A stretch of DNA of 64,000 nt, from NCBI RefSeq assembly GCF_049060325.1, contig NZ_JBMGPW010000002.1:62001-126000 (forward strand). Direction: 5' to 3'. Each line of letters begins with the position of its first letter. Within the stretch, counting starts at the first letter, position 1. The translations under genes and the position numbers were made by a program. The DNA is from Vescimonas sanitatis (GTDB lineage Bacteria > Bacillota > Clostridia > Oscillospirales > Oscillospiraceae). Below are positions 50,338 through 58,680 of this stretch, piece after piece. Below the pieces are notes generated by a model that was given only the letters and a program-made list of their open reading frames with translations, was not told where the DNA came from and did no database searches.

Positions 50338-51030
50338 ATGCTGTCTGCTGCACTGTTGCTGCTGTGCAACAGCCTGTTTTTGTCCCTGCACCTGACCGGT
50401 AGCGCCGGGTCCTTCCCCAAGCCCCTGTCTGCTGCCCGGGAGAGGGAGTGCCTGGAGCGCTGTGCCGCCGGAGATTTGGAGGCCCGGAATATACTGGTGG
50501 AGCACAATCTGCGCCTGGTGGCCCACATCATCAAGAAGTATTACACGCAGTCCACTGACCAGGAGGACCTGATCTCCATCGGAACGATCGGGCTTATCAA
50601 GGCGGTCAATACCTTCCGCCCTGACAAGGGAATCAAGCTGGCCACCTACGCCGCTCGTTGTATAGAAAATGAGATACTAATGTACTTCCGGGGACAGAAA
50701 AAATTGCAGGGGGAGGTGTCGCTGAACGAGGCGCTGGACACGGGGCCGGAGGGTGACGCATTGTATTTGGGCGATGTGGTGGGAGAAGAGGACACCATGC
50801 TGGAGGAGCTGCAAAGCAAGGAGGACAGACGTCTGCTGCATCAGCTGCTGGCCCGGGAGCTGACCCCTCGGGAGGCGGATGTTCTGCGGCGGCGCTACGG
50901 CCTGGACGGCCATTTGCCCCAGACACAGCGGCAGGTGGCGCTCCATTACGGTATCAGCCGCAGCTATGTGTCCCGTATTGAAAAAAAGGCGCTGCACAAG
51001 CTGGAGGAGGCCCTGCGGGACCGGAGATAA
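50338..51030 (+). CDS. sigK: Sporulation sigma factor SigK
   Basis: The 230-residue product has the SigK hallmarks: a hydrophobic pro-sequence (MLSAALLLLCNSLFLSL) followed by GSFPKPLS, then region 2 (NLRLVAHIIKKYY, DLISIGTIGLIKAVNTF, LATYAARCIENEILMYF) and region 4 (LTPREADVLRRRYGL). Pro-sigma-K is cleaved by a membrane protease and directs late mother-cell genes. The gene is continuous, not split by a skin element. Both ATGs at 50332 and 50338 are possible; spacing to AAAGGAG favours 50338. Confidence 0.95.
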   Translation: MLSAALLLLCNSLFLSLHLTGSAGSFPKPLSAARERECLERCAAGDLEARNILVEHNLRLVAHIIKKYYTQSTDQEDLISIGTIGLIKAVNTFRPDKGIKLATYAARCIENEILMYFRGQKKLQGEVSLNEALDTGPEGDALYLGDVVGEEDTMLEELQSKEDRRLLHQLLARELTPREADVLRRRYGLDGHLPQTQRQVALHYGISRSYVSRIEKKALHKLEEALRDRR

Positions 51031-51127
51031 AAGGCATCTTAACAACGCCTTAACGGCTGTGGCGGAAGGCTGTGCAGGTTGCATGAGGAAACATTCGCGC
51101 GGCGATAGAAATTCTCGCAACTGCACA

Positions 51128-51155
51128 TTGTTTTCCATAATGAATTTGTTATAAT
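51128..51155 (+). promoter_or_regulatory. Promoter of [FeFe] hydrogenase gene
   Basis: TTGTTT (51128-51133), a 16-base spacer and a perfect TATAAT (51150-51155). Confidence 0.6.
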
Positions 51156-51195
51156 GGTAACAAAAGACTGGGGGTTTCGGAGGAAAAGTGTACCT

Positions 51196-52737
51196 ATGAG
51201 AAACTTTAAATGCTCCATCGCGGATATGCGTAAGCAAGTGTTTGCCGAGGTGGCGCGGCTGGCCTATGAGGGCGGAGACTACCGCCGCATGGAAAAGCTG
51301 CCCTACAAGATCGTTCCCGGTGAGGTGGGAAACCAACGGGAGTCCATCTTTCTGGAACGGGCTATCGTAGGCGAGCGCATACGGCTGGCTATGGGCCTGC
51401 CCCTGCGGCCGGTGGCGGAGCACAGCCTGCTCAGCGACGGGGTGGAGGAGAGTGCCATCGCGGAGAAGTACTACGATCCTCCGCTGGTGAACATCATAAA
51501 ATACGCCTGTAACGGCTGCACGCCTACTCACTATGAGGTCACGAATGCCTGCCAGGGCTGTCTGGCCCGCCATTGCCAGAATGCCTGCCATAAGGGGGCC
51601 GTTGCTATCGAACGCGGACAGGCGCATATCGACCAGGATAAGTGCATCAAGTGCGGCAAATGCCGGGATGCCTGCTCTTACCACGCCATCATCAAGTTTA
51701 CCCGGCCTTGCCAGGAGGCCTGCGGCATGAATGCCATTGGCCAGGATGAGTACGGCCACGCCAAGATCGACTATGACAAGTGCGTCAACTGCGGTATGTG
51801 CCTGGTGAATTGCCCCTTCGGAGCGATCGTGGATAAGGGACAGCTGTTCCAACTGATCCACGCCATCCGTCGGGGCGACGAGGTGGTGGCGGTGATCGCG
51901 CCGGCCTTCTGGGGCCAGTTCGGAGACAATGTAACGCCGGGGCAGATCAAGGCCGCTATGCAGCAGCTGGGGTTCGCCGCGCTGGAGGAGGTGGCCGTGG
52001 GCGCCGATCTGTGCGCGGTGGAGGAAGCCGAGGAGTTTTTGCGTATGGTGCCGGAGAAGCAGCCATTTATGGCGACCTCCTGTTGTCCGGCATGGTCTGT
52101 GATGGCCAAAAAGGAGTTCCCCGGCTTTGCGCCGTATATCTCCATGACCATGACGCCTATGGTGCTGACAGCGCGGCTGCAGAAGCGCCGGCGTCCCGGG
52201 TGCCGCGTCGTCTTTATCGGTCCCTGCGCCGCCAAAAAGCTGGAGGCCAGCCGCCGCAGTGTCCGCAGTGATGTGGATTTTGTCATCACCTTCGAGGAGC
52301 TGAGGGGAATGTTTGAGGCCAAGGGAATCGATTTCAGCCAGATCCCCGATCTGCCCTCCCACTATGAGGCCAGTGCCCCCGGCGTAGGCTTTGCCGCCGG
52401 CGGCGGCGTGGCCAAGGCGGTGGAGGAGGTGATCCACCGCCTGCACCCGGAGGTGGCGGTCAAGACCGCCGCCGCGGAGGGGCTGAACGAGTGCCGGCGG
52501 ATGCTGCGTATCGCCCGGACGGGCAAGTATGACGGCTATCTGCTGGAGGGCATGGCCTGCCCCGGCGGGTGTATTGCCGGTGCCGGCACTGTGCAGCCGC
52601 CGGAGAAATCCCGCCGTGCACTGGAGAAGTATAAGGCGGCGGTATCTATCAGTAACCCGATGGACTCCCAGTATCTGGAGGGGACCCGCCTTCTGTACGA
52701 AAACGAGGCGGACTGGGACCGCGTGGGTCGGCATTGA
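51196..52737 (+). CDS. [FeFe] hydrogenase, group B-like, with ferredoxin-type clusters
   Basis: The 513-residue protein has an N-terminal region (1-100), a cysteine-rich section with two 4Fe-4S motifs (CIKCGKCRDAC at 150-160, CVNCGMCLVNCP at 196-207) plus extra cysteines at 105-131 and 172-176, and a complete H-cluster domain: TSCCPAW (294-300), IGPCAAKK (341-348) and EGMACPGGCIAGAG (451-464), so all four cluster cysteines are present. It should evolve or take up H2 with ferredoxin. No hyd maturase or partner subunits lie in the window. Start by context at 51196 (GGAGG, long spacing). Confidence 0.9.
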   Translation: MRNFKCSIADMRKQVFAEVARLAYEGGDYRRMEKLPYKIVPGEVGNQRESIFLERAIVGERIRLAMGLPLRPVAEHSLLSDGVEESAIAEKYYDPPLVNIIKYACNGCTPTHYEVTNACQGCLARHCQNACHKGAVAIERGQAHIDQDKCIKCGKCRDACSYHAIIKFTRPCQEACGMNAIGQDEYGHAKIDYDKCVNCGMCLVNCPFGAIVDKGQLFQLIHAIRRGDEVVAVIAPAFWGQFGDNVTPGQIKAAMQQLGFAALEEVAVGADLCAVEEAEEFLRMVPEKQPFMATSCCPAWSVMAKKEFPGFAPYISMTMTPMVLTARLQKRRRPGCRVVFIGPCAAKKLEASRRSVRSDVDFVITFEELRGMFEAKGIDFSQIPDLPSHYEASAPGVGFAAGGGVAKAVEEVIHRLHPEVAVKTAAAEGLNECRRMLRIARTGKYDGYLLEGMACPGGCIAGAGTVQPPEKSRRALEKYKAAVSISNPMDSQYLEGTRLLYENEADWDRVGRH

Positions 52738-52760
52738 CGAATTTGGTGTACAGAAAGAAC

Positions 52761-52790
52761 GAAAGCGCTCCAGATGGGGCGCTTTCGCCC
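52761..52790 (+). terminator. Hairpin after hydrogenase gene
   Basis: A twelve-base-pair stem with one G-T pair (52761-52772 with 52777-52788), four-base loop; the tail is poor in T. Confidence 0.5.
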
Positions 52791-52920
52791 GTTGTGACGA
52801 AGATGGCGGCGGCAGCAGACGTGTTCCGCCGCGCTTCGACCGTATGCGGTGTTATAATGGCAGACAGCAGAGTGCCTACCGCCAGCCGGGCGGCGGAGAA
52901 ATGGGGGTATAACAACGGAA

Positions 52921-53103
52921 ATGGAACGGTATAAGCGTGAGCACAGGCGCTATATCCTGCGCCGCATGGTGTATGAGCTGTTCGGCGTTGGCGGTGAGAA
53001 CGGTGGACGTCCCATATCTGCGGCGGCCGCGGCGAAGCCGGTATCCGGGGGAGATGCGAGATCCGGCGCGGAGACAACGGCGGGCGGCGCGGGCAGCCGC
53101 TGA
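52921..53103 (+). CDS. Possible small basic protein, uncertain
   Basis: A 60-codon frame encodes a basic amphipathic start (MERYKREHRRYILRRMVYELFG) and a Gly/Ala/Ser-rich end. A TATAAT with an upstream TG (extended -10) lies near 52853, and a GGGGGT run sits 12-17 bases before the ATG, an imperfect ribosome site. No family is recognised. It may be a real short gene or chance; the Ala/Gly-rich second half is typical of spurious GC-rich frames. Confidence 0.3.
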   Translation: MERYKREHRRYILRRMVYELFGVGGENGGRPISAAAAAKPVSGGDARSGAETTAGGAGSR

Positions 53104-53112
53104 GTACATAGG

Positions 53113-53145
53113 AAAACGAGCGCCGTCCGACAGGACGGCGCTCGC
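53113..53145 (-). terminator. Terminator of LTA-synthase-type gene
   Basis: A twelve-base-pair stem (53117-53128 with 53133-53144), four-base loop, followed leftward by TTTTCC. Confidence 0.7.
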
Positions 53146-53148
53146 TGC

Positions 53149-55326
53149 TTATGTCTCCGGTTCTATGTAGTCCGGCTGCTCCAGTGTTTCCTCCGGCGTC
53201 ATATCCTCCGCCGGGGTGGGGGTGGGGAGCTGCGGCGCGTTGGGGGCACGGTCTCCCAGGGCAATGGCGTAATAGTCATAGGTCACCAGCAGTTCCGCGT
53301 AGTAGTATTGCAGGGACACACGGTCGTTGATGGCGTTGACATAGCCCTCCGGCACCGTGACGCCGGGGTTGGCGGTGAAGGTGCGGGTAGAGGACTCATA
53401 CACGCCGGCGGCGGTGGCCCAGCTGTTGCCGGCAGCAGTGGGCAAGATCACCAGCGGGATACTGCCGTAGGCATCGGCGGGGTCGTAGTCCTGATCCAGT
53501 ACGTCCCGGCCGGACAGCAGACGGGAGTCATATTCCAGTCCGAACAGATTGCTCAGCGTGGGCACGATGTCCACGGCACTGCACGGTTCGGATACGGTAA
53601 CAGCTTCCTCCATGCCGCCGCACCAGAGGATCAGCGCATTGCGGTAGCGGGAGGTGTCACGCTCCGAGTCTGTAAAGCCCCGCAGCTCGTTGTAATAGTC
53701 CGTGTCTGTCTCTGACAGCAGGTAGGGGTAGTGGTCGGCGGCCAGGCAGATGACGGTGTCGCCGGCAATACCGGCCTGCTCCAGCGCGTTTACCAGGTAG
53801 GTCAGTGCGTTCTCCAGCTCCAGGTTGGCGGCCACATAGGCCTGGACCTGGGGGGAGGCGTTGGGATAGGCGGCCTGAGCCTTGGCACGGTTTTTGGCGG
53901 CCATGGCGTGGCCCCATCCGTAGCCGCCGTGGCCGCTGACGGTCATGTAGTAGGTATGGAAGGGTGTGCCGTTCTGTACATAGGCGTCAATATACTGCGT
54001 GATGGTGTTCTGAATCATCTCCAGATCGGAGTAGGGCCAGCTGCCGTCCTCGGTCAGCTGCAGACCGTTGCCCTGACCTTGATAGTCGTAACCAAGGTTG
54101 GGATGGGTTTTGTCCCGGCGGTAGTAGTTGTAGATATTGTTGTGGTAGGCGGCGGTGGTGTAGCCCAGAGCCCGGAACTGATTGCCCAGGGCAAAGGGCA
54201 TACTGTTGTTGGCTGTGGCGTAGAAGCTGACATTGCCGTTGACCCACGTGGGGAGCAGACCGGTCATCACCGCGTACTCGCCGCCGGTGGTAGATTGGCC
54301 CCAGCCGGGCTGATAGAAATTGTCGAACACGAAGCCCTCGTGGGTCAGACGGTAGAGGGTAGGCGTCAGCTCCTCACTGATGAACCAGGGAGAAAAGGAC
54401 TCGGCGGTGAAAAGAATGAGGTTCTTGCCCTGGAACATACCGGTGTACGCGTTCTGCTTGGAGGGCGTCAGCGAGCCGAAGTAGTCGGACATACGGGCCA
54501 CGGTGCTGCTGGAGGCGTTCTCTGCCAGGGCGGCAAAATCGATGTTCATGGTATTTTCGCCGTAGACCACCGGCGTTGTGACAACAGGGGTGTTATCCGG
54601 TACATCTGCGTTCGTGCCAGTGTCCGGCAGCCGGGGACTGGGGTGCCCGAAAATGGCGTAGGTGATCTCCAGACGGACACTGGCGTTGAGCCCGAAGTGG
54701 GTCACGCCGGTGTCGGTGGTGAAGTTGTAGGTGTAGGCGTCGTGATAGGTGCCCCAGCGGGCCAGGCCGCTGCCGATGCCGCCGAACAGCAGGCATACGA
54801 CCAGCAGGAACAGCAGGGACCAGCGGCCCATGCGCTGCTCGGTGACGATGCGCCGGCGCAGCAGAATGCACAGTGCCAGCGGAACAAAGGCCAGCAGGAT
54901 AAAGGGCAGGCGGGGCAGCACGACATCCGGCAGGACCGTGTCGCCGAAACCGCCCACTACATCGCTGGCCATGTTGCCGATGAACGCCAGGGCGAAGTAG
55001 GACTTGAAGTAACTGCGGCAGCAGTACTCCACGCACACCAGCACCGTCCACAGGGCGGTGGCGGCGATAGAGACGATGGTAGCCGCCTGGCGGTGACGGA
55101 ACAGATTGATGAGCAGACTCCAGGACAGTCCTGCGCCCAGTGCGAACAGCACCACCAGCACAAGCGTCCCGGTAAAGAAGGTGCTCTGCCTGTCGAAGGC
55201 CCGCAGCAGCAGCTCGTGGTACAGCAGCGCCGCCGGGAAAAATACCCAGTTCAGCGGGCCGCGGGGCAGAGAACTGGTGTCCAGGCGGGAGGTGGCGGTA
55301 TGTTTTTTTCTATCTCTCTCGTTCAT
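53149..55326 (-). CDS. LTA synthase family sulfatase-fold protein
   Basis: The 725-residue protein has five N-terminal membrane segments (within about 25-215) and an extracellular alkaline-phosphatase/sulfatase domain. Signatures are NLILFTAESFSPWFI, the nucleophile region GWGQSTTGGEY (Thr as in LtaS), YYMTVSGHGGYGW and AADHYP near the end, which supply the metal ligands. Such enzymes polymerise glycerol phosphate from phosphatidylglycerol or transfer it to cell-surface polymers. The C-terminus is an acidic Pro/Thr tail. The only ribosome-like site (AAAGGA) is far from the ATG at 55326. Confidence 0.9.
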   Translation of the reverse strand: MNERDRKKHTATSRLDTSSLPRGPLNWVFFPAALLYHELLLRAFDRQSTFFTGTLVLVVLFALGAGLSWSLLINLFRHRQAATIVSIAATALWTVLVCVEYCCRSYFKSYFALAFIGNMASDVVGGFGDTVLPDVVLPRLPFILLAFVPLALCILLRRRIVTEQRMGRWSLLFLLVVCLLFGGIGSGLARWGTYHDAYTYNFTTDTGVTHFGLNASVRLEITYAIFGHPSPRLPDTGTNADVPDNTPVVTTPVVYGENTMNIDFAALAENASSSTVARMSDYFGSLTPSKQNAYTGMFQGKNLILFTAESFSPWFISEELTPTLYRLTHEGFVFDNFYQPGWGQSTTGGEYAVMTGLLPTWVNGNVSFYATANNSMPFALGNQFRALGYTTAAYHNNIYNYYRRDKTHPNLGYDYQGQGNGLQLTEDGSWPYSDLEMIQNTITQYIDAYVQNGTPFHTYYMTVSGHGGYGWGHAMAAKNRAKAQAAYPNASPQVQAYVAANLELENALTYLVNALEQAGIAGDTVICLAADHYPYLLSETDTDYYNELRGFTDSERDTSRYRNALILWCGGMEEAVTVSEPCSAVDIVPTLSNLFGLEYDSRLLSGRDVLDQDYDPADAYGSIPLVILPTAAGNSWATAAGVYESSTRTFTANPGVTVPEGYVNAINDRVSLQYYYAELLVTYDYYAIALGDRAPNAPQLPTPTPAEDMTPEETLEQPDYIEPET

Positions 55327-55448
55327 ACAACGTATACGTCCTTTAATGGAGCCCGAGGGGCGCCGTGGTAAGTGTTAGGGTAACACAACGCGCCGTGGAT
55401 TGCAACCGGCCCGGAGTGCATTTCAGGTCCGCAGAGCAGCGTTTGCGG

Positions 55449-55477
55449 CAAAAAGCCCTCCTCACGGAGGGCTTTTT
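55449..55477 (-). terminator. Terminator of dusB-sigma-anti-sigma-queT operon
   Basis: An eleven-base-pair stem (55451-55461 with 55466-55476), four-base loop, T-runs on both sides. Confidence 0.8.
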
Positions 55478-55480
55478 CAT

Positions 55481-55987
55481 TCATCGGTTCTGCAAATAGC
55501 GCTGTAAGGCATTGCTCTTGTCCAGCCGCCACAGCAGCAGGCCGCCCAAGCCATAGCAGGCCACGGCCTCGCCCAGGCCCACGGTCAGGGCATTGAAGGC
55601 GTAGGTGGGCCAGAAAGCAGCGGAGGTACCCGCTTGCTCATAGGCCAGGACAAGGCCGATAAGCACGGTGTTGGCGATCACCGGCGGCAGAGGGGCCAGC
55701 CACTTCTTTTGGCACCGGGCGGTCAGCAGGGCGGCCAGCAGGGTGGCGGCGGAGCCGACCACGATGTCCAGCACGCCGTAGGGACTGAGCAGGTTGGCGA
55801 TCAGGCAGCCCACGCCCAGACCCCAGGCCGTCTCCGGCAGGAAGAAGGGCAGGACGCACAGCGCCTCGGAAAAACGGCACTGGATAGGACCGTAGGTGAT
55901 GCCGAAAATAGAGCCGAAATAGCTGAGAACGGCGTAGGCGGCGGCGGTCAGCGCCGCGAGGGTCAGTTGCTTGGTGTGTAGCTTCAC
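55481..55987 (-). CDS. queT: QueT family transporter (queuosine precursor uptake)
   Basis: The 168-residue protein has five to six membrane segments and the QueT signatures LTLAALTAAAYAVLSYFGSIFG, YGPIQCRFSEALCVLPFF and GCLIANLLSPYG. QueT is an ECF-type S component thought to bind queuosine precursors for an energy-coupling module encoded elsewhere. No preQ1 riboswitch is possible here because the start overlaps the anti-sigma gene by four bases. Being in an operon led by dusB groups two tRNA-modification functions. Confidence 0.88.
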   Translation of the reverse strand: MKLHTKQLTLAALTAAAYAVLSYFGSIFGITYGPIQCRFSEALCVLPFFLPETAWGLGVGCLIANLLSPYGVLDIVVGSAATLLAALLTARCQKKWLAPLPPVIANTVLIGLVLAYEQAGTSAAFWPTYAFNALTVGLGEAVACYGLGGLLLWRLDKSNALQRYLQNR

Positions 55988-56625
55988 GGGGTCGTTTCCT
56001 CCTGTTCCAACACATACCAGTCGCCCTCCAGCGCGAAACCGGAGGCCACCATGGCATTTTTCAGCAGGTCCGTATTGCCGGAGGGATGGGTGTCCGCATC
56101 GGCAATGGCCACCTGCACCGCATCATCCGCACGGGCCAGGACCTCCAGCGTACAGCCCTGCTGCTCCAGCAGCGCGGCCGCATGGTCCAGAGCGCTGTCC
56201 ATCGGGTCAAAGGGTTGGTCGTGTGCGGAGTTGTTCTTTTGTGCCTGCTCGGTGTATCCGCCGGTGCCGTCAGACGGCGCGGCGCCATCTGGCACATCGC
56301 TGCGGTTTCCACCGTAGTAGCTGCTGACCATGTCGTTGTCGGCATTCGTATCGGCGGGGGCGGCGTCATCTGCAGCGTGATCGGTCCGGCCGGCGCGGCC
56401 TTGCAGCGCCAGGGGAAACGCCGCGCCCACGATGACCAGACATGCGGCGGCGGTCAGCAACCATTTCTTATAATTGCGTTTGGAATCGGAGGCGGCGCTG
56501 CCGCCCTGAGGCGTTCTCTCCACCTGTGCCATAATGCGGTCCGTCAGGTCGGAGGGCGGCAGGGCGTCGCTCGCCAGCGCTTCGCGAAGTAATTTGTCCA
56601 TCGGGTCAAAGGGCTGCTGTGTCAC
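55984..56625 (-). CDS. Membrane-anchored anti-sigma-like protein
   Basis: The 213-residue protein begins with a soluble helical segment (DPMDKLLREALASDALPPSDL, then TDRIMAQVE) like the sigma-binding domain of ECF anti-sigma factors, followed by KKWLLTAAACLVIVGAAFPLAL as single membrane segment (about 54-75), an acidic Asn/Asp/Gly-rich stretch and a small C-terminal extracytoplasmic domain. No zinc HxxxCxxC motif. Overlaps the sigma gene by four bases; the role as its antagonist is inferred from position and layout. Confidence 0.75.
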   Translation of the reverse strand: MTQQPFDPMDKLLREALASDALPPSDLTDRIMAQVERTPQGGSAASDSKRNYKKWLLTAAACLVIVGAAFPLALQGRAGRTDHAADDAAPADTNADNDMVSSYYGGNRSDVPDGAAPSDGTGGYTEQAQKNNSAHDQPFDPMDSALDHAAALLEQQGCTLEVLARADDAVQVAIADADTHPSGNTDLLKNAMVASGFALEGDWYVLEQEETTP

Positions 56626-57218
56626 GGCTGCTCCCTCCTTTCACTGATCTCTGTCTGTAAGACGGCCCCACCGTCAAAAAGGTTCCCGCTGCCGTCCAGC
56701 AATTCCCGCAGCCGCATCTTGGCCCGGCTGATGCGGGACTTCACGGTGCCCTCACTGATCTCCAGCGCCGCGGCGATCTCGGCATAGTCCAGCTCCTGCA
56801 TATACCGCAGCAGCAGGACCTGCCGGTGCTCCTCTGACAGCCGGGACAGCGCACGGCGGACGGCCTGCTGTGCTTCCGCCTGCTCTGCCTGGTCCTGCGG
56901 GCTGGGACCATCGTCCGGCAGCTCCAGCTCGGTGACGTCGTCCATGCCCCGATGGCGCTTCTCCCGGCGGAGCCAGTCGATGGCGGCGTTGGTGGTCAGG
57001 CGATAGAGCCATGTGGAAAAGCGGCAGGTGCCGCGGAACTCCGGCAGTGCCCGCCACGCGGCAAGAAATACCTCCTGTGTCACGTCGTCTGCCGCCGCTT
57101 CGCCGCACATTCGCAGGGCAAGACGGTACACCTGCGTCTGATAGGCCTCCACCAGCAGGCGAAAAGCCTCGCTGTCGCCCTGCTGGGCGCGGCGCAGGAT
57201 GTCCTGTTCATTGTTCAT
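56622..57218 (-). CDS. ECF (SigW/RpoE type) RNA polymerase sigma factor
   Basis: The 198-residue protein has sigma-70 region 2 (FRLLVEAYQTQVYRLALRM, DDVTQEVFLAAWRALPEF, RFSTWLYRLTTNAAIDWLRR) and region 4 (LSEEHRQVLLLRYMQELDYAEIAAAL, then EGTVKSRISRAKMRLREL), with no region 3, as in ECF factors. Group IV sigmas respond to envelope stress when released by their anti-sigma. It overlaps dusB upstream and the anti-sigma-like gene downstream by four bases each. Confidence 0.93.
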   Translation of the reverse strand: MNNEQDILRRAQQGDSEAFRLLVEAYQTQVYRLALRMCGEAAADDVTQEVFLAAWRALPEFRGTCRFSTWLYRLTTNAAIDWLRREKRHRGMDDVTELELPDDGPSPQDQAEQAEAQQAVRRALSRLSEEHRQVLLLRYMQELDYAEIAAALEISEGTVKSRISRAKMRLRELLDGSGNLFDGGAVLQTEISERREQP

Positions 57219-58183
57219 CGCAGATCCCTCCTGACACCCGCCGCCACCCGGTACAGTTCCTCCAGTGTGGTCAGGCGGACGATTTGTTCTTTGTAGTAAT
57301 TGGCGTGGCTGACACCCTTAAGGTACCAGCACAGCTGCTTGCGGGCCTCCAGCAGGGCGATGTGCTCGCCCTTGTCCGCAACGGCCAGTTCGATCTGCCG
57401 CACGGCGGTGTCCCAGCGCTCCGCCAGCGGCGGCAGGGGAGGAATGGGACGGCCCTCCAGCGCTGCCTGGGCCTGTTGAAACAGCCACGGGTTGCCGAAG
57501 CAGCCCCGGCCGATCATGGCCATGTCCGCACCGGTGAACTGTAAAATGCGGACGGCGTCCTCTGCCGAAAAGATGTCGCCGTTGGCGATGACCGGCACGG
57601 ATACCGCTTCCTTCACCTGGCGGATGGTGGTCCAGTCAGCCTGACCGCTGTACATTTGGGTGCGGGTGCGGCCGTGGACGGCAATGGCGCTGACGCCTGC
57701 CTGCTCCAGCATTTTGGACAACTCAACGGCGTTGATACTGCCTTTGTCCCAGCCCCGGCGCATTTTCACCGTCACGGGTACGGGGCTGGCCTTGACCACC
57801 GCCTCGGCCAGTCGGGCAGCCTTCTCTGGGTCCTTCATCAGGGCGGAGCCGTCACCGTTGGCCACTACCTTGCCCACCGGGCAGCCCATATTGATGTCGA
57901 TAATGTCTGCGCCGGATATCTCGGCGGCGATGACGGCGGCTTCAGCCATGCAGGGGATATCGCTGCCGAAGATCTGGGCAGCGGCGGGCTTTTCGTTGGG
58001 GGCCAGCTTCAAAAGGCCCCGGCTTTTCTTGTCCTGATAGCACAGAGCCTTGGCACTGACCAGCTCTGTGCAGCTCATGCCTGCGCCCAGCTCACGGCAG
58101 ATCTGGCGGAAGGCCAGATCCGTAACACCGGCCATGGGTGCCAGGTACAGTTTGGAGTGTATTTCTACGTTTCCGATATACAT
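57215..58183 (-). CDS. dusB: tRNA-dihydrouridine synthase, DusB type
   Basis: The 322-residue flavoenzyme has LAPMAGVTDLAFRQICRELG, IIDINMGCPVGKVVANGDGSALM, with the catalytic Cys in NMGCPV (about residue 96), VTVKMRRGWD, HGRTRTQMYSG and ANGDIFSAEDA. It reduces uridines in the tRNA D-loop with FMN and NADPH. The ATG at 58183 follows an AAAGGAG site and a promoter at 58221. It is the first gene of a four-gene overlapping operon. Confidence 0.93.
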   Translation of the reverse strand: MYIGNVEIHSKLYLAPMAGVTDLAFRQICRELGAGMSCTELVSAKALCYQDKKSRGLLKLAPNEKPAAAQIFGSDIPCMAEAAVIAAEISGADIIDINMGCPVGKVVANGDGSALMKDPEKAARLAEAVVKASPVPVTVKMRRGWDKGSINAVELSKMLEQAGVSAIAVHGRTRTQMYSGQADWTTIRQVKEAVSVPVIANGDIFSAEDAVRILQFTGADMAMIGRGCFGNPWLFQQAQAALEGRPIPPLPPLAERWDTAVRQIELAVADKGEHIALLEARKQLCWYLKGVSHANYYKEQIVRLTTLEELYRVAAGVRRDLR

Positions 58184-58220
58184 GAAGGGCTCCTTTGTGT
58201 GTACTGCGTTTCTGCCGGAT

Positions 58221-58249
58221 ATTGTACCACAGAAATTTGCTATTGACAA
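58221..58249 (-). promoter_or_regulatory. Promoter of dusB operon
   Basis: Reading leftward, TTGTCA (58244-58249), a 17-base spacer and TACAAT (58221-58226). Its -35 box shares five bases with that of the divergent GntR promoter. Confidence 0.7.
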
Positions 58250-58282
58250 TCGGAATTAACTGTGTATACTGTACATATACAG
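58243..58282 (+). promoter_or_regulatory. Promoter and operator of GntR-ABC operon
   Basis: TTGACA (58243-58248), a 16-base spacer and TATACT (58265-58270). An imperfect palindrome with CTGT and ACAG ends (58260-58282, core TATACTGTACATATA) covers the -10 box, as expected for autorepression by the GntR/YtrA-type regulator. Confidence 0.65.
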
Positions 58283-58302
58283 TTTGCACAAGGAGGCCTC
58301 TT

Positions 58303-58680
58303 ATGCAGCTATACATCGACAACCGCAGCGGCGCGCCCATCTATGACCAGATATACAGCCAGATCAAGGATGCCATATTGTCCGGACAGGTGACCGAGGG
58401 CGAGGCGCTGCCCAGCATACGGGCGCTGGCCAAGGATCTGCGTATCAGTGTCATTACCACCAAGCGGGCCTATGACGAGCTGGAGAGCGAGGGGTTCATC
58501 TACACGCTGCCCGGCAAGGGGTGCTTCGTGGCGGAGCGCAGCACGGAACTGCTGCGGGAGGAGAATTTGAAGAAGATAGAGGGCCATATGCAGGAGGTCC
58601 GCCGTTTGGCGTCCGCCTGCCGGCTGACAGAGAATGAATTGGACGAGATGTGGCGCTTGCAGAAGGAGGAAGCAGAATGA
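58303..58680 (+). CDS. GntR family regulator, YtrA subfamily
   Basis: The 125-residue protein has the GntR winged helix (GAPIYDQIYSQIKDAILSG, ALPSIRALAKDLRISVITTKRAYDELE in two blocks, GFIYTLPGKGCFV) and a short helical dimerisation tail, the YtrA layout. Such regulators repress adjacent ABC operons and respond to cell-envelope antibiotics or metabolites. Start from an AGGAGG site; its stop overlaps the ATPase gene start (ATGA). Confidence 0.93.
   Translation: MQLYIDNRSGAPIYDQIYSQIKDAILSGQVTEGEALPSIRALAKDLRISVITTKRAYDELESEGFIYTLPGKGCFVAERSTELLREENLKKIEGHMQEVRRLASACRLTENELDEMWRLQKEEAE

Noticed and set aside
50338..51030. Skin element interrupting sigK
   Set aside because: The gene is continuous from the pro-sequence to region 4.
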